Of a DNA stretch of 64,000 nt, positions 30,796 to 40,351 are shown piece after piece. A program made the position numbers and the translations under genes. Position 1 is the stretch's first letter, and each line of letters starts with the position of its first letter. Origin of the DNA: Candidatus Peregrinibacteria bacterium CG10_big_fil_rev_8_21_14_0_10_36_19. GTDB lineage: Bacteria; Patescibacteriota; Gracilibacteria; UBA1369; LOWO2-01-FULL-3. The stretch lies in assembly GCA_002772535.1 (NCBI GenBank), contig PFDP01000014.1, forward strand, positions 62,001 through 126,000. The letters are read 5' to 3'. Below the pieces are notes generated by a model that saw only the letters and a list, made by a program, of their open reading frames with translations, did not search any database and had not been told where the DNA came from.

Positions 30796-32001
30796 TTAAA
30801 TATGGTTTAAAATATGTCCCATCTTATCTTTCTTCGTTTTTAAATATGACAAACTTCTTTCATGAGAATTAACTTCAATTGGCACCCTCTCCACAACATT
30901 CAATCCATACCCCTCAAGTCCAACAATTTTTTTCGGGTTGTTAGTCATAAGCCTAATATCCTTTACACCTAAATCAACCAAAATCTGCGCACCAATACCA
31001 TAATCTCTTAAATCAGGTGCAAATCCCAATTTTTCATTCGCCGTAATAGTGTCCAACCCCTCATCCTGCAAAGCATATGCTTTAACTTTATTTATCAGTC
31101 CAATACCTCTACCTTCTTGTCTCATATACAAAATCACGCCAGAACCTTCATTCTCAAGTTTTTTCATAGCCGCCTCAAGCTGCAATCTGCAATCACATTT
31201 CAAAGAGCGAAAAACTTCACTTGTAATACATTCACTATGAGCACGCACCAATACAGGTTTAGAAGAGTCGATTTTACCTTTAACAAATGCAATATGTTCA
31301 GCATCATCCAAGTCATTTTTATAAACCTTCATAGTAAAGTCTCCGAAATCGGTAGGTAGAACAGTTTCAGCCATAAGCTTAACTAATTTCTCACTCCTTC
31401 TTCTGTACTCAATCAGATCAGATATCGTAACAATTTTCAAATTATGCTCCTTTGCAAATGTTAATAACTCATCTCTTCTCATCATTTCACCATCCTCTCT
31501 AGCAATCTCACAAATCATTCCAGCAGGGGATAAACCAGCCAATCTAGCAAGATCAACAGCAGCCTCGGTATGACCAGCCCGTCTCAAAACACCACCTTCT
31601 TTTGCAATCAAAGGAAAAACATGACCAGGTCTCGCAAAATCAGTAGATACAGAACTATAATTTGCAATTGCTTTTACAGTTTTAGCTCTATCTGTTGCGG
31701 AAATACCAGTACTAGTTCCATCAATCAAATCAACGGAAACAGTAAAATTACACTGCTTAGATTCAGCATTACGCTCAACCATTGGAGTAAATTGAAGACG
31801 ATCAGCAATATCCACATCAACAGGGACACAAATCAACCCCCTTCCATGAACAGCCATAAAATTAACAGCTGCCGGAGTCACTAACTCGGCAGCCATTAAA
31901 AGATCTCCTTCATTTTCTCTGTCTTCATCATCAAGCACAACTACCATCCCACCAGTCTTAATAGACTGAATTACATCCTCTATATCATCAAATTTAAGCA
32001 T
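30796..32001 (-). CDS. ribBA: Bifunctional DHBP synthase / GTP cyclohydrolase II
   Basis: [70 protein letters not shown]; start MLKFDDI. Confidence 0.96.
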   Translation of the reverse strand: MLKFDDIEDVIQSIKTGGMVVVLDDEDRENEGDLLMAAELVTPAAVNFMAVHGRGLICVPVDVDIADRLQFTPMVERNAESKQCNFTVSVDLIDGTSTGISATDRAKTVKAIANYSSVSTDFARPGHVFPLIAKEGGVLRRAGHTEAAVDLARLAGLSPAGMICEIAREDGEMMRRDELLTFAKEHNLKIVTISDLIEYRRRSEKLVKLMAETVLPTDFGDFTMKVYKNDLDDAEHIAFVKGKIDSSKPVLVRAHSECITSEVFRSLKCDCRLQLEAAMKKLENEGSGVILYMRQEGRGIGLINKVKAYALQDEGLDTITANEKLGFAPDLRDYGIGAQILVDLGVKDIRLMTNNPKKIVGLEGYGLNVVERVPIEVNSHERSLSYLKTKKDKMGHILNHI

Positions 32002-32005
32002 AAAA

Positions 32006-32779
32006 CTAGATTGCGAACCTAGAAAAACTTTCAATTACAGCATCAGAAGATGCAAGTAATTGCTCGATAGTTAAATCCGGATTCTTAACAAATGCCTGTT
32101 TTAGTAAAGCGCTTTCTTCTCTAAATTTCTTTTCCTTACCAATCATGATTTTTTCAACCATTTCAGCAGGCTTTCCCTCTTGAGCTAATTGTTCAGCCCA
32201 AATTGCTTTTTCTCTAGCAACAAGCTCATCAGAAACTTCTTCTGGAGCAATAAAGTGTGGATTAGTAGCAGCAATATGCATAGCAATATCTTTAGCAAGA
32301 TCAGCATTACCACCTTTAATTCCAACTAAAACTCCAATTTTTCCATTAGAGTGAACATAATCACCAACACTTTCGTTGTTGTAAATTGCCATTTTAGCAA
32401 TTTGAACATTTTCTCCTAGTCTATATCCAGCATCCTTAATCATATCTAACTCTTTATCATCAACTGAGATTTCACCAGCTAATAATTTATCAGCAACTTC
32501 CTCAGCAACAGACATAAAATCATCGCTTAAAGCAACAAAATCAGTTTCACAATTCAATTGCACCATTGCAGATACACCATCCTTAGACTTAATAAACACA
32601 ACACCAAAAGATGTAACTCTATCCGCTCTATCAGCTGCCTTAGCAGCACCTTTTTTTCTCAAAATATCTACCGCAGCATCATAATCACCATTTGATTCTT
32701 CCAAAGCAGCTTTACAAGCCATCATAGAAACACCTGTAGCTTCACGTAATTCTTTAATTTGTTCAATTGAAACAGCCAT
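32006..32779 (-). CDS. tsf: Elongation factor Ts
   Basis: [56 protein letters not shown]. Confidence 0.97.
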   Translation of the reverse strand: MAVSIEQIKELREATGVSMMACKAALEESNGDYDAAVDILRKKGAAKAADRADRVTSFGVVFIKSKDGVSAMVQLNCETDFVALSDDFMSVAEEVADKLLAGEISVDDKELDMIKDAGYRLGENVQIAKMAIYNNESVGDYVHSNGKIGVLVGIKGGNADLAKDIAMHIAATNPHFIAPEEVSDELVAREKAIWAEQLAQEGKPAEMVEKIMIGKEKKFREESALLKQAFVKNPDLTIEQLLASSDAVIESFSRFAI

Positions 32780-32805
32780 AATTATTTGTATTTTAAAATA
32801 TAAAT

Positions 32806-33498
32806 TTACTTAGAAGTTTTTGCAGACTTCTTCTTTAAAGCCTCTTGCACTCTTGAAAGTAAATATTTAAGTGATTTCAAAGCATCATCATTTCCAGGAA
32901 TTGGAAAATCAACACCAGAAGGGTTTGAATTAGAATCCAAAATAGCTACAACAGGAAGACCAAGTCTTTTAGCCTCCTTAACAGCAATTTGATCTCTAAC
33001 AACATCAACTACGAATACGCAATCAGGTAGATCAGATAAATTTTGTACACCTCCTAGAGATGCTTCAAGTTTTACAATTGTTTTATCCAAAGAAGATGCT
33101 TCCTTTTTAGTATATTTTTTAAATTCACCAGTTTCTTTTTGACCTTTTAAATCAGCCAAGTACTTAACACGAGCCTTAATAGTCTTAAAATTAGTTAAAA
33201 GACCAGGAATCCATCTTGAAGAAACGAATGGCATAGAAACACCACCTGCAATATCTTCAATTAGCTTAAGTGTTTGAGGTTTAGTACTAACAAAAAGTAC
33301 AACCTTCCCTTCAGAAGCCATTTTAGATAAAAACGCCACAGCTTGCTCAAGGTAAGTTGCAGTTTTTTCTAAATTGATAATATGAATCCCATCTTGTTCA
33401 CCAAAAAGAAATTTTTTCATTCTTGGATTCCATTTTTGAGTTCTGTGTCCAACGTGCACCGCACTATCGAACATCTCCTTAAATTCTGATTTTGACAT
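32806..33498 (-). CDS. rpsB: 30S ribosomal protein S2
   Basis: VHVGHRTQKWNPRMKKFLFGEQDGIHIINLEKT, RWIPGLLTNF, AILDSNSNPSGVDFPIPGNDDA. Confidence 0.97.
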   Translation of the reverse strand: MSKSEFKEMFDSAVHVGHRTQKWNPRMKKFLFGEQDGIHIINLEKTATYLEQAVAFLSKMASEGKVVLFVSTKPQTLKLIEDIAGGVSMPFVSSRWIPGLLTNFKTIKARVKYLADLKGQKETGEFKKYTKKEASSLDKTIVKLEASLGGVQNLSDLPDCVFVVDVVRDQIAVKEAKRLGLPVVAILDSNSNPSGVDFPIPGNDDALKSLKYLLSRVQEALKKKSAKTSK

Positions 33499-33565
33499 AA
33501 TCCTTATGGTTTACGCCTGGCAGTCATTAACTTGTGTCATGCCCACTAGGGGAGGATTCCACAAC
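33499..33565 (-). promoter_or_regulatory. Candidate structured rpsB 5' leader
   Basis: Leader (mRNA sense) GGAATCCTCCCCTAGTGGGCATGACACAAGTTAATGACTGCCAGGCGTAAACCATAAGGATTATG: more GC-rich than surroundings; TGGGCA/TGCCA pairing with one bulge; AATCCT complementary to AGGATT abutting the start codon. Confidence 0.4.
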
Positions 33566-33625
33566 CTGAAAGACAGACTTGAAATAAATAAATAGCAGGA
33601 GTAATTTAATGAAAAACATCCCTTA

Positions 33626-33892
33626 ATGCAAGTAAAAAAGCCAAAAATGGAAGAATTAAATAATTTAAGAAACAAAATTAACAAAATAGATCAAAAATTA
33701 ATCAAGACACTCAAAGAAAGAGAAGCTTTAGTTAGAGAAATATCAAAAATCAAGAAAGACCAAAATATCCGCATTATTAACAGAAAAAGAGAAAAAGAGG
33801 TTATAGAAAAATGTGAGAATTTATATCAAAAAAACATCATGAAAAAGGTAATAAGCGAGTCAGTAAAAATACAAAAAGCATCTTTGACTTAA
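33626..33892 (+). CDS. Stand-alone chorismate mutase (AroQ-type)
   Basis: LNNLRNKINKIDQKLIKTLKEREALVREISKIKKDQNIRIINRKREKEVIEKC. Confidence 0.85.
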   Translation: MQVKKPKMEELNNLRNKINKIDQKLIKTLKEREALVREISKIKKDQNIRIINRKREKEVIEKCENLYQKNIMKKVISESVKIQKASLT

Positions 33893-33912
33893 AAGCTAAA
33901 ATTTGATATAAT
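33884..33912 (+). promoter_or_regulatory. Strong consensus promoter of the HATPase/STAS/PrsW operon
   Basis: TTGACT (33884-33889), 17-bp spacer, TATAAT (33907-33912). Confidence 0.65.
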
Positions 33913-33933
33913 ATAAACATAAAAAAGAAACAA

Positions 33934-34461
33934 ATGGACGAAAATACAAACAAAAAAACAAAAATAACAATTACACTTCCAACTAGTGCGTATTTCATGT
34001 CTGGTATTAGAGATTTTACTTTAAACATGATCAAAAATACTACAAACTTCCCAGAAAAATGGGCCTTTAGATTTCAATCGGTTGTTGATGAGCTTTGTAA
34101 TAACGCAATTGAACATGGATCAGCGCCAGAAAGCGAAATTAGAATTACATTTATACATGTAAAAGACGACTATCTTGAAATAGAAGTAGAAGATACAGGA
34201 ACCGGTAAGGATAAAATTAAAGCAGAGGAACTAACAAAAATTATTGAATCAAGAAAAGCCCCTGGCTATGCATTTACAGGAATTAGAGGAAGAGGACTTG
34301 TAAAAATAGTAAGCGAATGGACAGATGAATTAAAAATTGAAGACAGGCCAGAAGGGGGACTCAGACTTACTATTAAAAAATATTTAAAAAATGCAAGACA
34401 AGGTGAAGGTCTTGAGCTTGAACAAAAACAAAACTCACTAACAATTAACAATTTACAATAA
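33934..34461 (+). CDS. RsbW/SpoIIAB-like HATPase_c anti-sigma/serine kinase
   Basis: FRFQSVVDELCNNAIEHGSAPESEIRITF (N box), VEDTGTG, GRGLVKIVSEWTDELKI. Confidence 0.9.
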   Translation: MDENTNKKTKITITLPTSAYFMSGIRDFTLNMIKNTTNFPEKWAFRFQSVVDELCNNAIEHGSAPESEIRITFIHVKDDYLEIEVEDTGTGKDKIKAEELTKIIESRKAPGYAFTGIRGRGLVKIVSEWTDELKIEDRPEGGLRLTIKKYLKNARQGEGLELEQKQNSLTINNLQ

Positions 34462-35261
34462 TGACAGAGGCAACAATTACAATTGAAGACAAAGGTGGAC
34501 TAAAAATTGCACACATAGGTGGTCAATTAGACGAAAGCAATGTAGACACAAAAATCCAAGATATATACAAAGCCCTTGAATCATCACAACCAGGGGTAAA
34601 AATGATTTTTGACCTTGAAAATTTAGAATACATGAATAGTAAATCTATAGGGTATTTAACAGATTTATACGGCAAAGTTACAGAAAAGGGAGGTAAAGTA
34701 GCCATATCTAATGCAAAACCTAATATAGCTGATATTCTTCAAGTAGTTGGCCTAACTCAATTAATAAATACATACGAAACCGTGCAAGAAGCAGAATTAG
34801 CGATGAACGGAAGTCAGCAAACTGCACAACCAGAAGCAGCTTCAGCGCCAACAGCTACGCCTGCACCTACAGCAGCATCGATGCCTCAAGCAGTAGAACA
34901 GCCTATTCAAACAATGCCAGAGGCGCCAGTACAGGCTCCTGCATCACAAGCCCCTGCTGCATCACCACAAGTGGCAACACCAGCACCAGCAGAAATGCCA
35001 ACCATGCCAATTCAAGCAGCCAACGAAGCTCCACAAGTAACTCCATCAGTTGCAAGTTCAGAAACTGTGCAAGCTCCAATGCCAACAGTTGAAGCTACCC
35101 CAGCTCAAGCACCAACACCCGTTTCAACACCGATGCCTACAGCGGAACCAGTACCCCAAACAGTAGAGCAACCTAGCCCAACAATGCCACAAGAGCCAAT
35201 GCAAGCTCCTGCACCAACACCAACAGAATCTACAGAAGAGTCTAGTTACAAATTTGAATAG
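34461..35261 (+). CDS. STAS-domain protein with long Pro/Ala/Gln/Met-rich C-terminal tail
   Basis: STAS: MIFDLENLEYMNSKSIGYLTDLYGKVTEKGGKVAISNAKPNIADILQVVGL; tail of about 140 aa with imperfect repeat VEQPIQTMPEAPVQAPA / VEQPSPTMPQEPMQAPA. Confidence 0.88.
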   Translation: MTEATITIEDKGGLKIAHIGGQLDESNVDTKIQDIYKALESSQPGVKMIFDLENLEYMNSKSIGYLTDLYGKVTEKGGKVAISNAKPNIADILQVVGLTQLINTYETVQEAELAMNGSQQTAQPEAASAPTATPAPTAASMPQAVEQPIQTMPEAPVQAPASQAPAASPQVATPAPAEMPTMPIQAANEAPQVTPSVASSETVQAPMPTVEATPAQAPTPVSTPMPTAEPVPQTVEQPSPTMPQEPMQAPAPTPTESTEESSYKFE

Positions 35262-35263
35262 TA

Positions 35264-36505
35264 ATGATAGACAATCCAATATTTTTAATAGGAATATCAG
35301 CAATATTTGCCTTTGTGCCTGTTATAATATGGTTAACCTTTTTATTCAAAAAAGCTGAAAAGAGTAAGAAAACTATAGCTTTGGTTTTTCTTTTAGGATG
35401 TTTAACAGCACCAGCGCTATTGGGTTTACAGTACGCTTGGGATTTAGTACCAAGATTTAATCTTGCAGCTTTTATAGAAAATAACATCACAGAACAAAGC
35501 AAGATGTATATAGCGATGTTTGTGCTCTTTGGTGCAATGGAAGAAATTATAAAAATGATAGTTATTTCCAGTATTGATAAAAGAACAGTCCTAATAAACA
35601 CAATTAATGACTCAATTCGATACAGTTTCGTGTCGGCACTAGGATTCTCTTTTACAGAAAATATCTATTATATGTATGAATTCTGGAACAGTATTAGTAC
35701 TGGAGCACTTATAGGAATGTTTATATTCAGATCAAGCTTTACAGCAGCAGCGCATATGATTTTTTCAGGCATATTTGGTTACTACTATGGTGTTGGCAAG
35801 TTTTCATTCCAAATTACACGACAACAAAAGCTTGTGGGAGAAAAGAATAAAATTACCCATTTAATTAGCAAAATATTCAAACTTTCAACGAGCCAAGCTC
35901 ATCAGCAAAAATTGATATTTAAAGGCTTATTGATAGCAATAGGAATGCACGCAACATATAATTATCTATTACAATACAACAAAACATTACCCGTAATGAT
36001 ATTTGTAATATTAGGATTTCTATTCCTTCAATTCCTTTTAAAAAGAAAAAGTGGACATTTAGTTCTTGAAACAGACATTACAGCAAAAAGAAAATCCACA
36101 ATGGCTCCAAGAGATGAAGAAGTAGTAACAGAATTAATAAGTATGTGGTTTAAAGAAAAAAAATATGTAGATGTTATTCATATATGCGAAAGACTTTTAG
36201 AAAGAGATCCCGACAATACGGTAGTTCAAATATTTAAGGCAAAAGCAATGGATCAAATGGAAAATACAAATATCTATAAAAAAATACTTGGAAGCATATT
36301 GCCATCCAAAACAGTACAAGATGAAAGCTTAATAAGAAAGCACCTTGAAGAAAAAGAGATGTTTAATAAAGTTCAAACAATGATTAAGGAACAGCTTGAA
36401 AAAGAGGGTAAAAAATATCAAGAATACAAAGAAGAAGCACAGCAAAGTAATGAATCACAAGAAAAAACAAATACTCCAAGTGATACTTTTCAAGTAGAAG
36501 AATAA
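35264..36505 (+). CDS. PrsW-like intramembrane metalloprotease with C-terminal helical (TPR-like) extension
   Basis: FGAMEEIIKMIVI (EExxK), ALGFSFTENIYYMYEF (ExxxEN-like), FTAAAHMIFSGIFGYYYG (His motif), multiple TMs. Confidence 0.87.
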   Translation: MIDNPIFLIGISAIFAFVPVIIWLTFLFKKAEKSKKTIALVFLLGCLTAPALLGLQYAWDLVPRFNLAAFIENNITEQSKMYIAMFVLFGAMEEIIKMIVISSIDKRTVLINTINDSIRYSFVSALGFSFTENIYYMYEFWNSISTGALIGMFIFRSSFTAAAHMIFSGIFGYYYGVGKFSFQITRQQKLVGEKNKITHLISKIFKLSTSQAHQQKLIFKGLLIAIGMHATYNYLLQYNKTLPVMIFVILGFLFLQFLLKRKSGHLVLETDITAKRKSTMAPRDEEVVTELISMWFKEKKYVDVIHICERLLERDPDNTVVQIFKAKAMDQMENTNIYKKILGSILPSKTVQDESLIRKHLEEKEMFNKVQTMIKEQLEKEGKKYQEYKEEAQQSNESQEKTNTPSDTFQVEE

Positions 36506-36511
36506 GTATGC

Positions 36512-36523
36512 TAAAATAATTGC
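36512..36523 (+). promoter_or_regulatory. Putative leaderless -10 element (TAAAAT + 6 nt + ATG)
   Basis: TAAAAT AATTGC ATG at 36512-36526. Confidence 0.4.
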
Positions 36524-37642
36524 ATGACTCTCAAAAATGCAAAAATAGCACTAGTCTTTGATTGGACAACAACTAGAGGAGGCGCAGAAAAAGTAAATCT
36601 TACATTACATAAGATGTTTCCAAATGCCCCAATTTTTACATCAATTTATAACGAAAAGAACTTACCGGAATTTAAAGAGGCAGCAATCAAAACATCCTTT
36701 ATACAGAAACTTCCTTTCGCAAAAACAAAACACCAAATGTATTTAAATCTTATGCCATATGCATATGAATCTTTTGATTTAAGCAGCTACGATATAGTAA
36801 TCTCTAGCTCTCACAGTTGTGCAAAGGGCATCATTACAAAGCCAGAAACAATGCACATATGCTATTGTCATACACCAATGAGGTACGCATGGGATAACTG
36901 GCATACATACATTTCAGACTACAAAATAAATCCATTAATTAAGTACATTGGGAAAAGAAAAATGCACAAATTAAGAATGTGGGACAAAATATCAGCAGAG
37001 AGAGTTGATCACTTTATTGCAAACTCAAGTACCACGAAAAAGCGCATAGAAAAATACTACAGAAAAAATTCCGAAATCATCTTTCCGCCAATCGAAACCA
37101 AAAACTTCACAATTGCAGAAGAAACAAAAGGATATTTTCTTGCAGTTGGAAGATTAACTCCATATAAAAAATTTGATCTAATAATAGAAACATTTAACCA
37201 AATAGGACTTCCCCTAAAAATAGTTGGAAGCGGAATATCTGAGCAAGACCTTAGAAAGCAAGCTAACTCTAATATAGAATTTTTAGGACAAGTTAATGAG
37301 AAAACATTGCGAAAACTTTACAGTGAAGCAGAAGCTCTAATATTTCCACAAATAGAAGACTTTGGCATAACAGCGCTAGAAAGCCTGGCATCAGGAAGGC
37401 CAGTAATAGCATTAAACGAAGGAGGAGCAAAAGATTCATTAACAAATGAAAATGCAGTATTCTTTGAAAAACAAACTCCAACTCACCTAAAAGAGGCCAT
37501 AGAAAAATTTCAAAAAACTAAAAATCAATACAAACCAGAAAACCTCAAAAAATATTCAGAAAAATTTGAAGAAGAAGAATTTAAAAAAAATCTAGAAGAA
37601 TTTATACAAACCAAATGGCAACAGTGGCAAACTAAAGAGTAA
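36524..37642 (+). CDS. Glycosyltransferase family 4 (GT-B)
   Basis: LVFDWTTTRGGAEKVNLTLHKMFPNAPIFTS, FLAVGRLTPYKKFDLIIETF, IFPQIEDFGITALESLASGRPVIALNEGGAKDSL. Confidence 0.93.
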   Translation: MTLKNAKIALVFDWTTTRGGAEKVNLTLHKMFPNAPIFTSIYNEKNLPEFKEAAIKTSFIQKLPFAKTKHQMYLNLMPYAYESFDLSSYDIVISSSHSCAKGIITKPETMHICYCHTPMRYAWDNWHTYISDYKINPLIKYIGKRKMHKLRMWDKISAERVDHFIANSSTTKKRIEKYYRKNSEIIFPPIETKNFTIAEETKGYFLAVGRLTPYKKFDLIIETFNQIGLPLKIVGSGISEQDLRKQANSNIEFLGQVNEKTLRKLYSEAEALIFPQIEDFGITALESLASGRPVIALNEGGAKDSLTNENAVFFEKQTPTHLKEAIEKFQKTKNQYKPENLKKYSEKFEEEEFKKNLEEFIQTKWQQWQTKE

Positions 37643-38183
37643 CTAAAGCCATAAAAACATTTACAATTCCCCAAGCCGACAAAGTTAAAACAATACCTAT
37701 TACTCCATTCTTAAGAGCATTTTTCCCCTTGTCTTTATCATCAGATATTCCAGCAAAAAGATACAAATAACCTCCGTAAACTAGAGAACCAACAGTTATC
37801 AGACCAGACAGCGCAATTACAAATTCCAAAATATAGCGCACATAAAAAGGCACCATCCAAAGTTTTATATTTCCAGTTCTAATACCACAAGCTAAAACGT
37901 CACTACTAGTAACATTTTGAGGACCATTTGGTACATTAATGAGAGGGGTTCTTTTTGCAACAGTTTGCTTTGCAATCTCACGGTTAGTAGATACATAAAA
38001 CATTAGCACATCACAATCTTCAACAGTTTCAATTGTAGTTTGAGGCAAAATAGTACCCCTTTGAGAATCTAAATTTATAGCCTGCTCAGTTGGAGTTAGC
38101 TCGGCTTCAGCGGCAAAAACTACAGATACAAAGCTAGAACAAATCACAAAAGCAATAACTACTGAAACTATTTTTTTAAACAC
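37632..38183 (-). CDS. T4SS-type pilin/TrbC-like membrane protein
   Basis: Signal-like KKIVSVVIAFVICSSFVSVVFA; two C-terminal TMs VIALSGLITVGSLVYGGYLYLFAGISDDKDKGKNALKNGVIGIVLTLSAWGIVNVF; ORF extends to 38231 but an upstream TATAAT suggests the GTG start at 38183. Confidence 0.75.
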   Translation of the reverse strand: MFKKIVSVVIAFVICSSFVSVVFAAEAELTPTEQAINLDSQRGTILPQTTIETVEDCDVLMFYVSTNREIAKQTVAKRTPLINVPNGPQNVTSSDVLACGIRTGNIKLWMVPFYVRYILEFVIALSGLITVGSLVYGGYLYLFAGISDDKDKGKNALKNGVIGIVLTLSAWGIVNVFMALVTL

Positions 38184-38287
38184 AGTGATGAATGTAATGA
38201 GGTACAAATTACAAAAGCTATTATAACACATAACCTTGCTCTTTTCAAAGCATCATATATAATCCTTACACATTTAACAAAATAAAA

Positions 38288-39649
38288 ATGGACCCCGCGC
38301 CAATAGTCGCAATAGTTGGACGTCCCAATGTTGGAAAATCAACACTCTTCAATCGCTTGATTGGCAAAAAAATGGCCATAATAGCAGAAGAAGCCGGAAC
38401 AACAAGAGACAGAGTTATGCAAAAAATGGATTGTCATGGCTATTTTATTAATTTAGTTGATACGGGTGGTTTAGAATACGGCAAAAAAGAAAACATTGAA
38501 GAAGACATACAAAGTCAATCACATGTAGCAATAGACGGTGCAGATGTAATTTTATTCATTGTTGATGTAAGTGCAGAACTCACATCAAACGATTTTGCAG
38601 CTGCAGAAATATTACGTAAATCAAAAAAAGATATCATACTTGTGGCCAGCAAATGCGATAATCAAGGTTTTGAAGATAGAATATACAATATATATGAATT
38701 AGGTTTTGGGGAACCTGTAAAAATATCAGCGATACATAAGCTAGGAATAGAAAGCCTAACACATACAATAGAAGACCACTTAAAAAAACAGGGATTTAAA
38801 AAGGGGGAACAGATTAAAATAGAAGATCAAACTAACATATGCATTTTAGGTAAACCTAATGCTGGAAAATCATCTTTAGTTAATTCTTTACTGGGCTCAG
38901 AAAAAGTAATTGTATCTGATGTACCAGGAACAACAAGAGACAGTACGGATACAGAAGTGGTTTATAAAGAAAAAACATATAACTTAATAGACACAGCCGG
39001 ACTAAGAAAAAGAGGAAAGATAGAAAGAGGTATAGAAAAATTCAGTGCATTAAGATGTCTCATGGCCATTGAAAGATCAGATATAGTTATTCTCCTAATA
39101 GACGGAAGTAAAGGTTTAACAAGCCAAGATGCACACATCGTAAGTTACGCGCTTGAGCACAATAAAGGTTTAATAATTGGTGTAAACAAAATAGATCTTT
39201 TTGAAGAAGGTGAAGAGACAAGAGATAGTATTACCCACAGATTACAAAGAAAATTCAGCTTCATACCATGGGCACCAGTAATATTTTTATCAGCAAAAAA
39301 CAAAAAAAATATATACAACATATTTGAACTCGCAGACAAAATAATGGCTGAAAGAAGAAAAAGAATTCCAACACCGGAGTTCAACAGCTTCTTACAAAAA
39401 ATCACATTCAAGCACGTACCAGCAAGTGCAAGGCAAAAAAAGCCAAAATTCAAATATGGTAGCCAAGTAGAAATAGAACCACCAACATTTCTATTCTTTT
39501 TCAAATTCGCCAACAATCTTCACTTCTCATACCCAAGATATCTAGAAAACGAAATAAGAAAAGAGTACGGGTTCCAAGGAACAGCAATACAATTAAAGTT
39601 CAAAAATCAAACTAGCGAAAACGAGCAATCTCTAAAAACTTCTCAGTAG
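38288..39649 (+). CDS. der: GTPase Der (EngA), two G domains + KH-like
   Basis: VGRPNVGKSTLFNRLIGKKMAI, DTGGLEYG, LGKPNAGKSSLVNSLLGSEKVIVSDVPGTTRDS, DTAGLRKRGKI. Confidence 0.97.
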   Translation: MDPAPIVAIVGRPNVGKSTLFNRLIGKKMAIIAEEAGTTRDRVMQKMDCHGYFINLVDTGGLEYGKKENIEEDIQSQSHVAIDGADVILFIVDVSAELTSNDFAAAEILRKSKKDIILVASKCDNQGFEDRIYNIYELGFGEPVKISAIHKLGIESLTHTIEDHLKKQGFKKGEQIKIEDQTNICILGKPNAGKSSLVNSLLGSEKVIVSDVPGTTRDSTDTEVVYKEKTYNLIDTAGLRKRGKIERGIEKFSALRCLMAIERSDIVILLIDGSKGLTSQDAHIVSYALEHNKGLIIGVNKIDLFEEGEETRDSITHRLQRKFSFIPWAPVIFLSAKNKKNIYNIFELADKIMAERRKRIPTPEFNSFLQKITFKHVPASARQKKPKFKYGSQVEIEPPTFLFFFKFANNLHFSYPRYLENEIRKEYGFQGTAIQLKFKNQTSENEQSLKTSQ

Positions 39650-40331
39650 TAATGTTTTTATCCTCAAACCTATCAAACCACGCCCGTCTATAAATTCTTC
39701 GACGGTCAACATTATGAAATTTTAAAATATTTCTAGAAACTATAAGTCCAGATTGATCTTCCAAGTTAGACATCTTCAAAGCAGCTCTTTTTAACTGCCA
39801 TTTAGAAAGTAAATTTTCAATAAAATCCCCAAATTTACCATCAAAAACAAAAGTTAAAATATTTCGTAAAACGCTTTTATTTCTTAAATTACCACAACTT
39901 TCCATAACAATAGGGGTAGAAAAATAAGAACGAATCCAAGTATTAGCAGCAACAAAGTCTTTAAAAACACCATCATTAAAAACTGGCATAATTTTCTTAA
40001 CCCAAAAAGCCAAATAAACATCATCACTTAAAGCAAGATCAGCAAACGACAACCTAGAATCATCAACAAAAAAAGATAAACAAAATCTGCTACTAATCTT
40101 ATCTCCATGCCTTCTTACCCCAAGAAGGTGAAAAACAAAAGTCACAAGAGTTCGTACAAAAAAAAGCCTTCCTTTCTTAGCAATAATAAATAAATCTATA
40201 TCACTTTTTTCATCAACAATCCCAAAAGATAAATTATTACAAACACCAACAAACTTTAAAAAAGGAATAAAATTCAAAAAAGAAACATATCTATCAACCC
40301 GCCTCCACAACTTTATTTCTACTTCATTCAT
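39612..40331 (-). CDS. Nucleotidyltransferase-fold protein
   Basis: LSFGIVDEKSDIDLFIIAKKGRLFFVRTLVTF (GxxDxDL-like). Confidence 0.65.
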   Translation of the reverse strand: MNEVEIKLWRRVDRYVSFLNFIPFLKFVGVCNNLSFGIVDEKSDIDLFIIAKKGRLFFVRTLVTFVFHLLGVRRHGDKISSRFCLSFFVDDSRLSFADLALSDDVYLAFWVKKIMPVFNDGVFKDFVAANTWIRSYFSTPIVMESCGNLRNKSVLRNILTFVFDGKFGDFIENLLSKWQLKRAALKMSNLEDQSGLIVSRNILKFHNVDRRRIYRRAWFDRFEDKNITTEKFLEIARFR

Positions 40332-40337
40332 AAATTA

Positions 40338-40345
40338 AGTATACT
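40338..40345. promoter_or_regulatory. Palindromic bidirectional -10 element AGTATACT shared by two divergent genes
   Basis: Reads TATACT-6nt-ATG on both strands (plus start 40352; minus start 40331). Confidence 0.55.
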
Positions 40346-40351
40346 AAACAC

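Noticed and set aside
30796-32001. FMN riboswitch upstream of ribBA-ribD
   Set aside because: The ribBA start is only about 5 bp after the tsf stop, leaving no space for an aptamer; genes look co-transcribed with rpsB-tsf.
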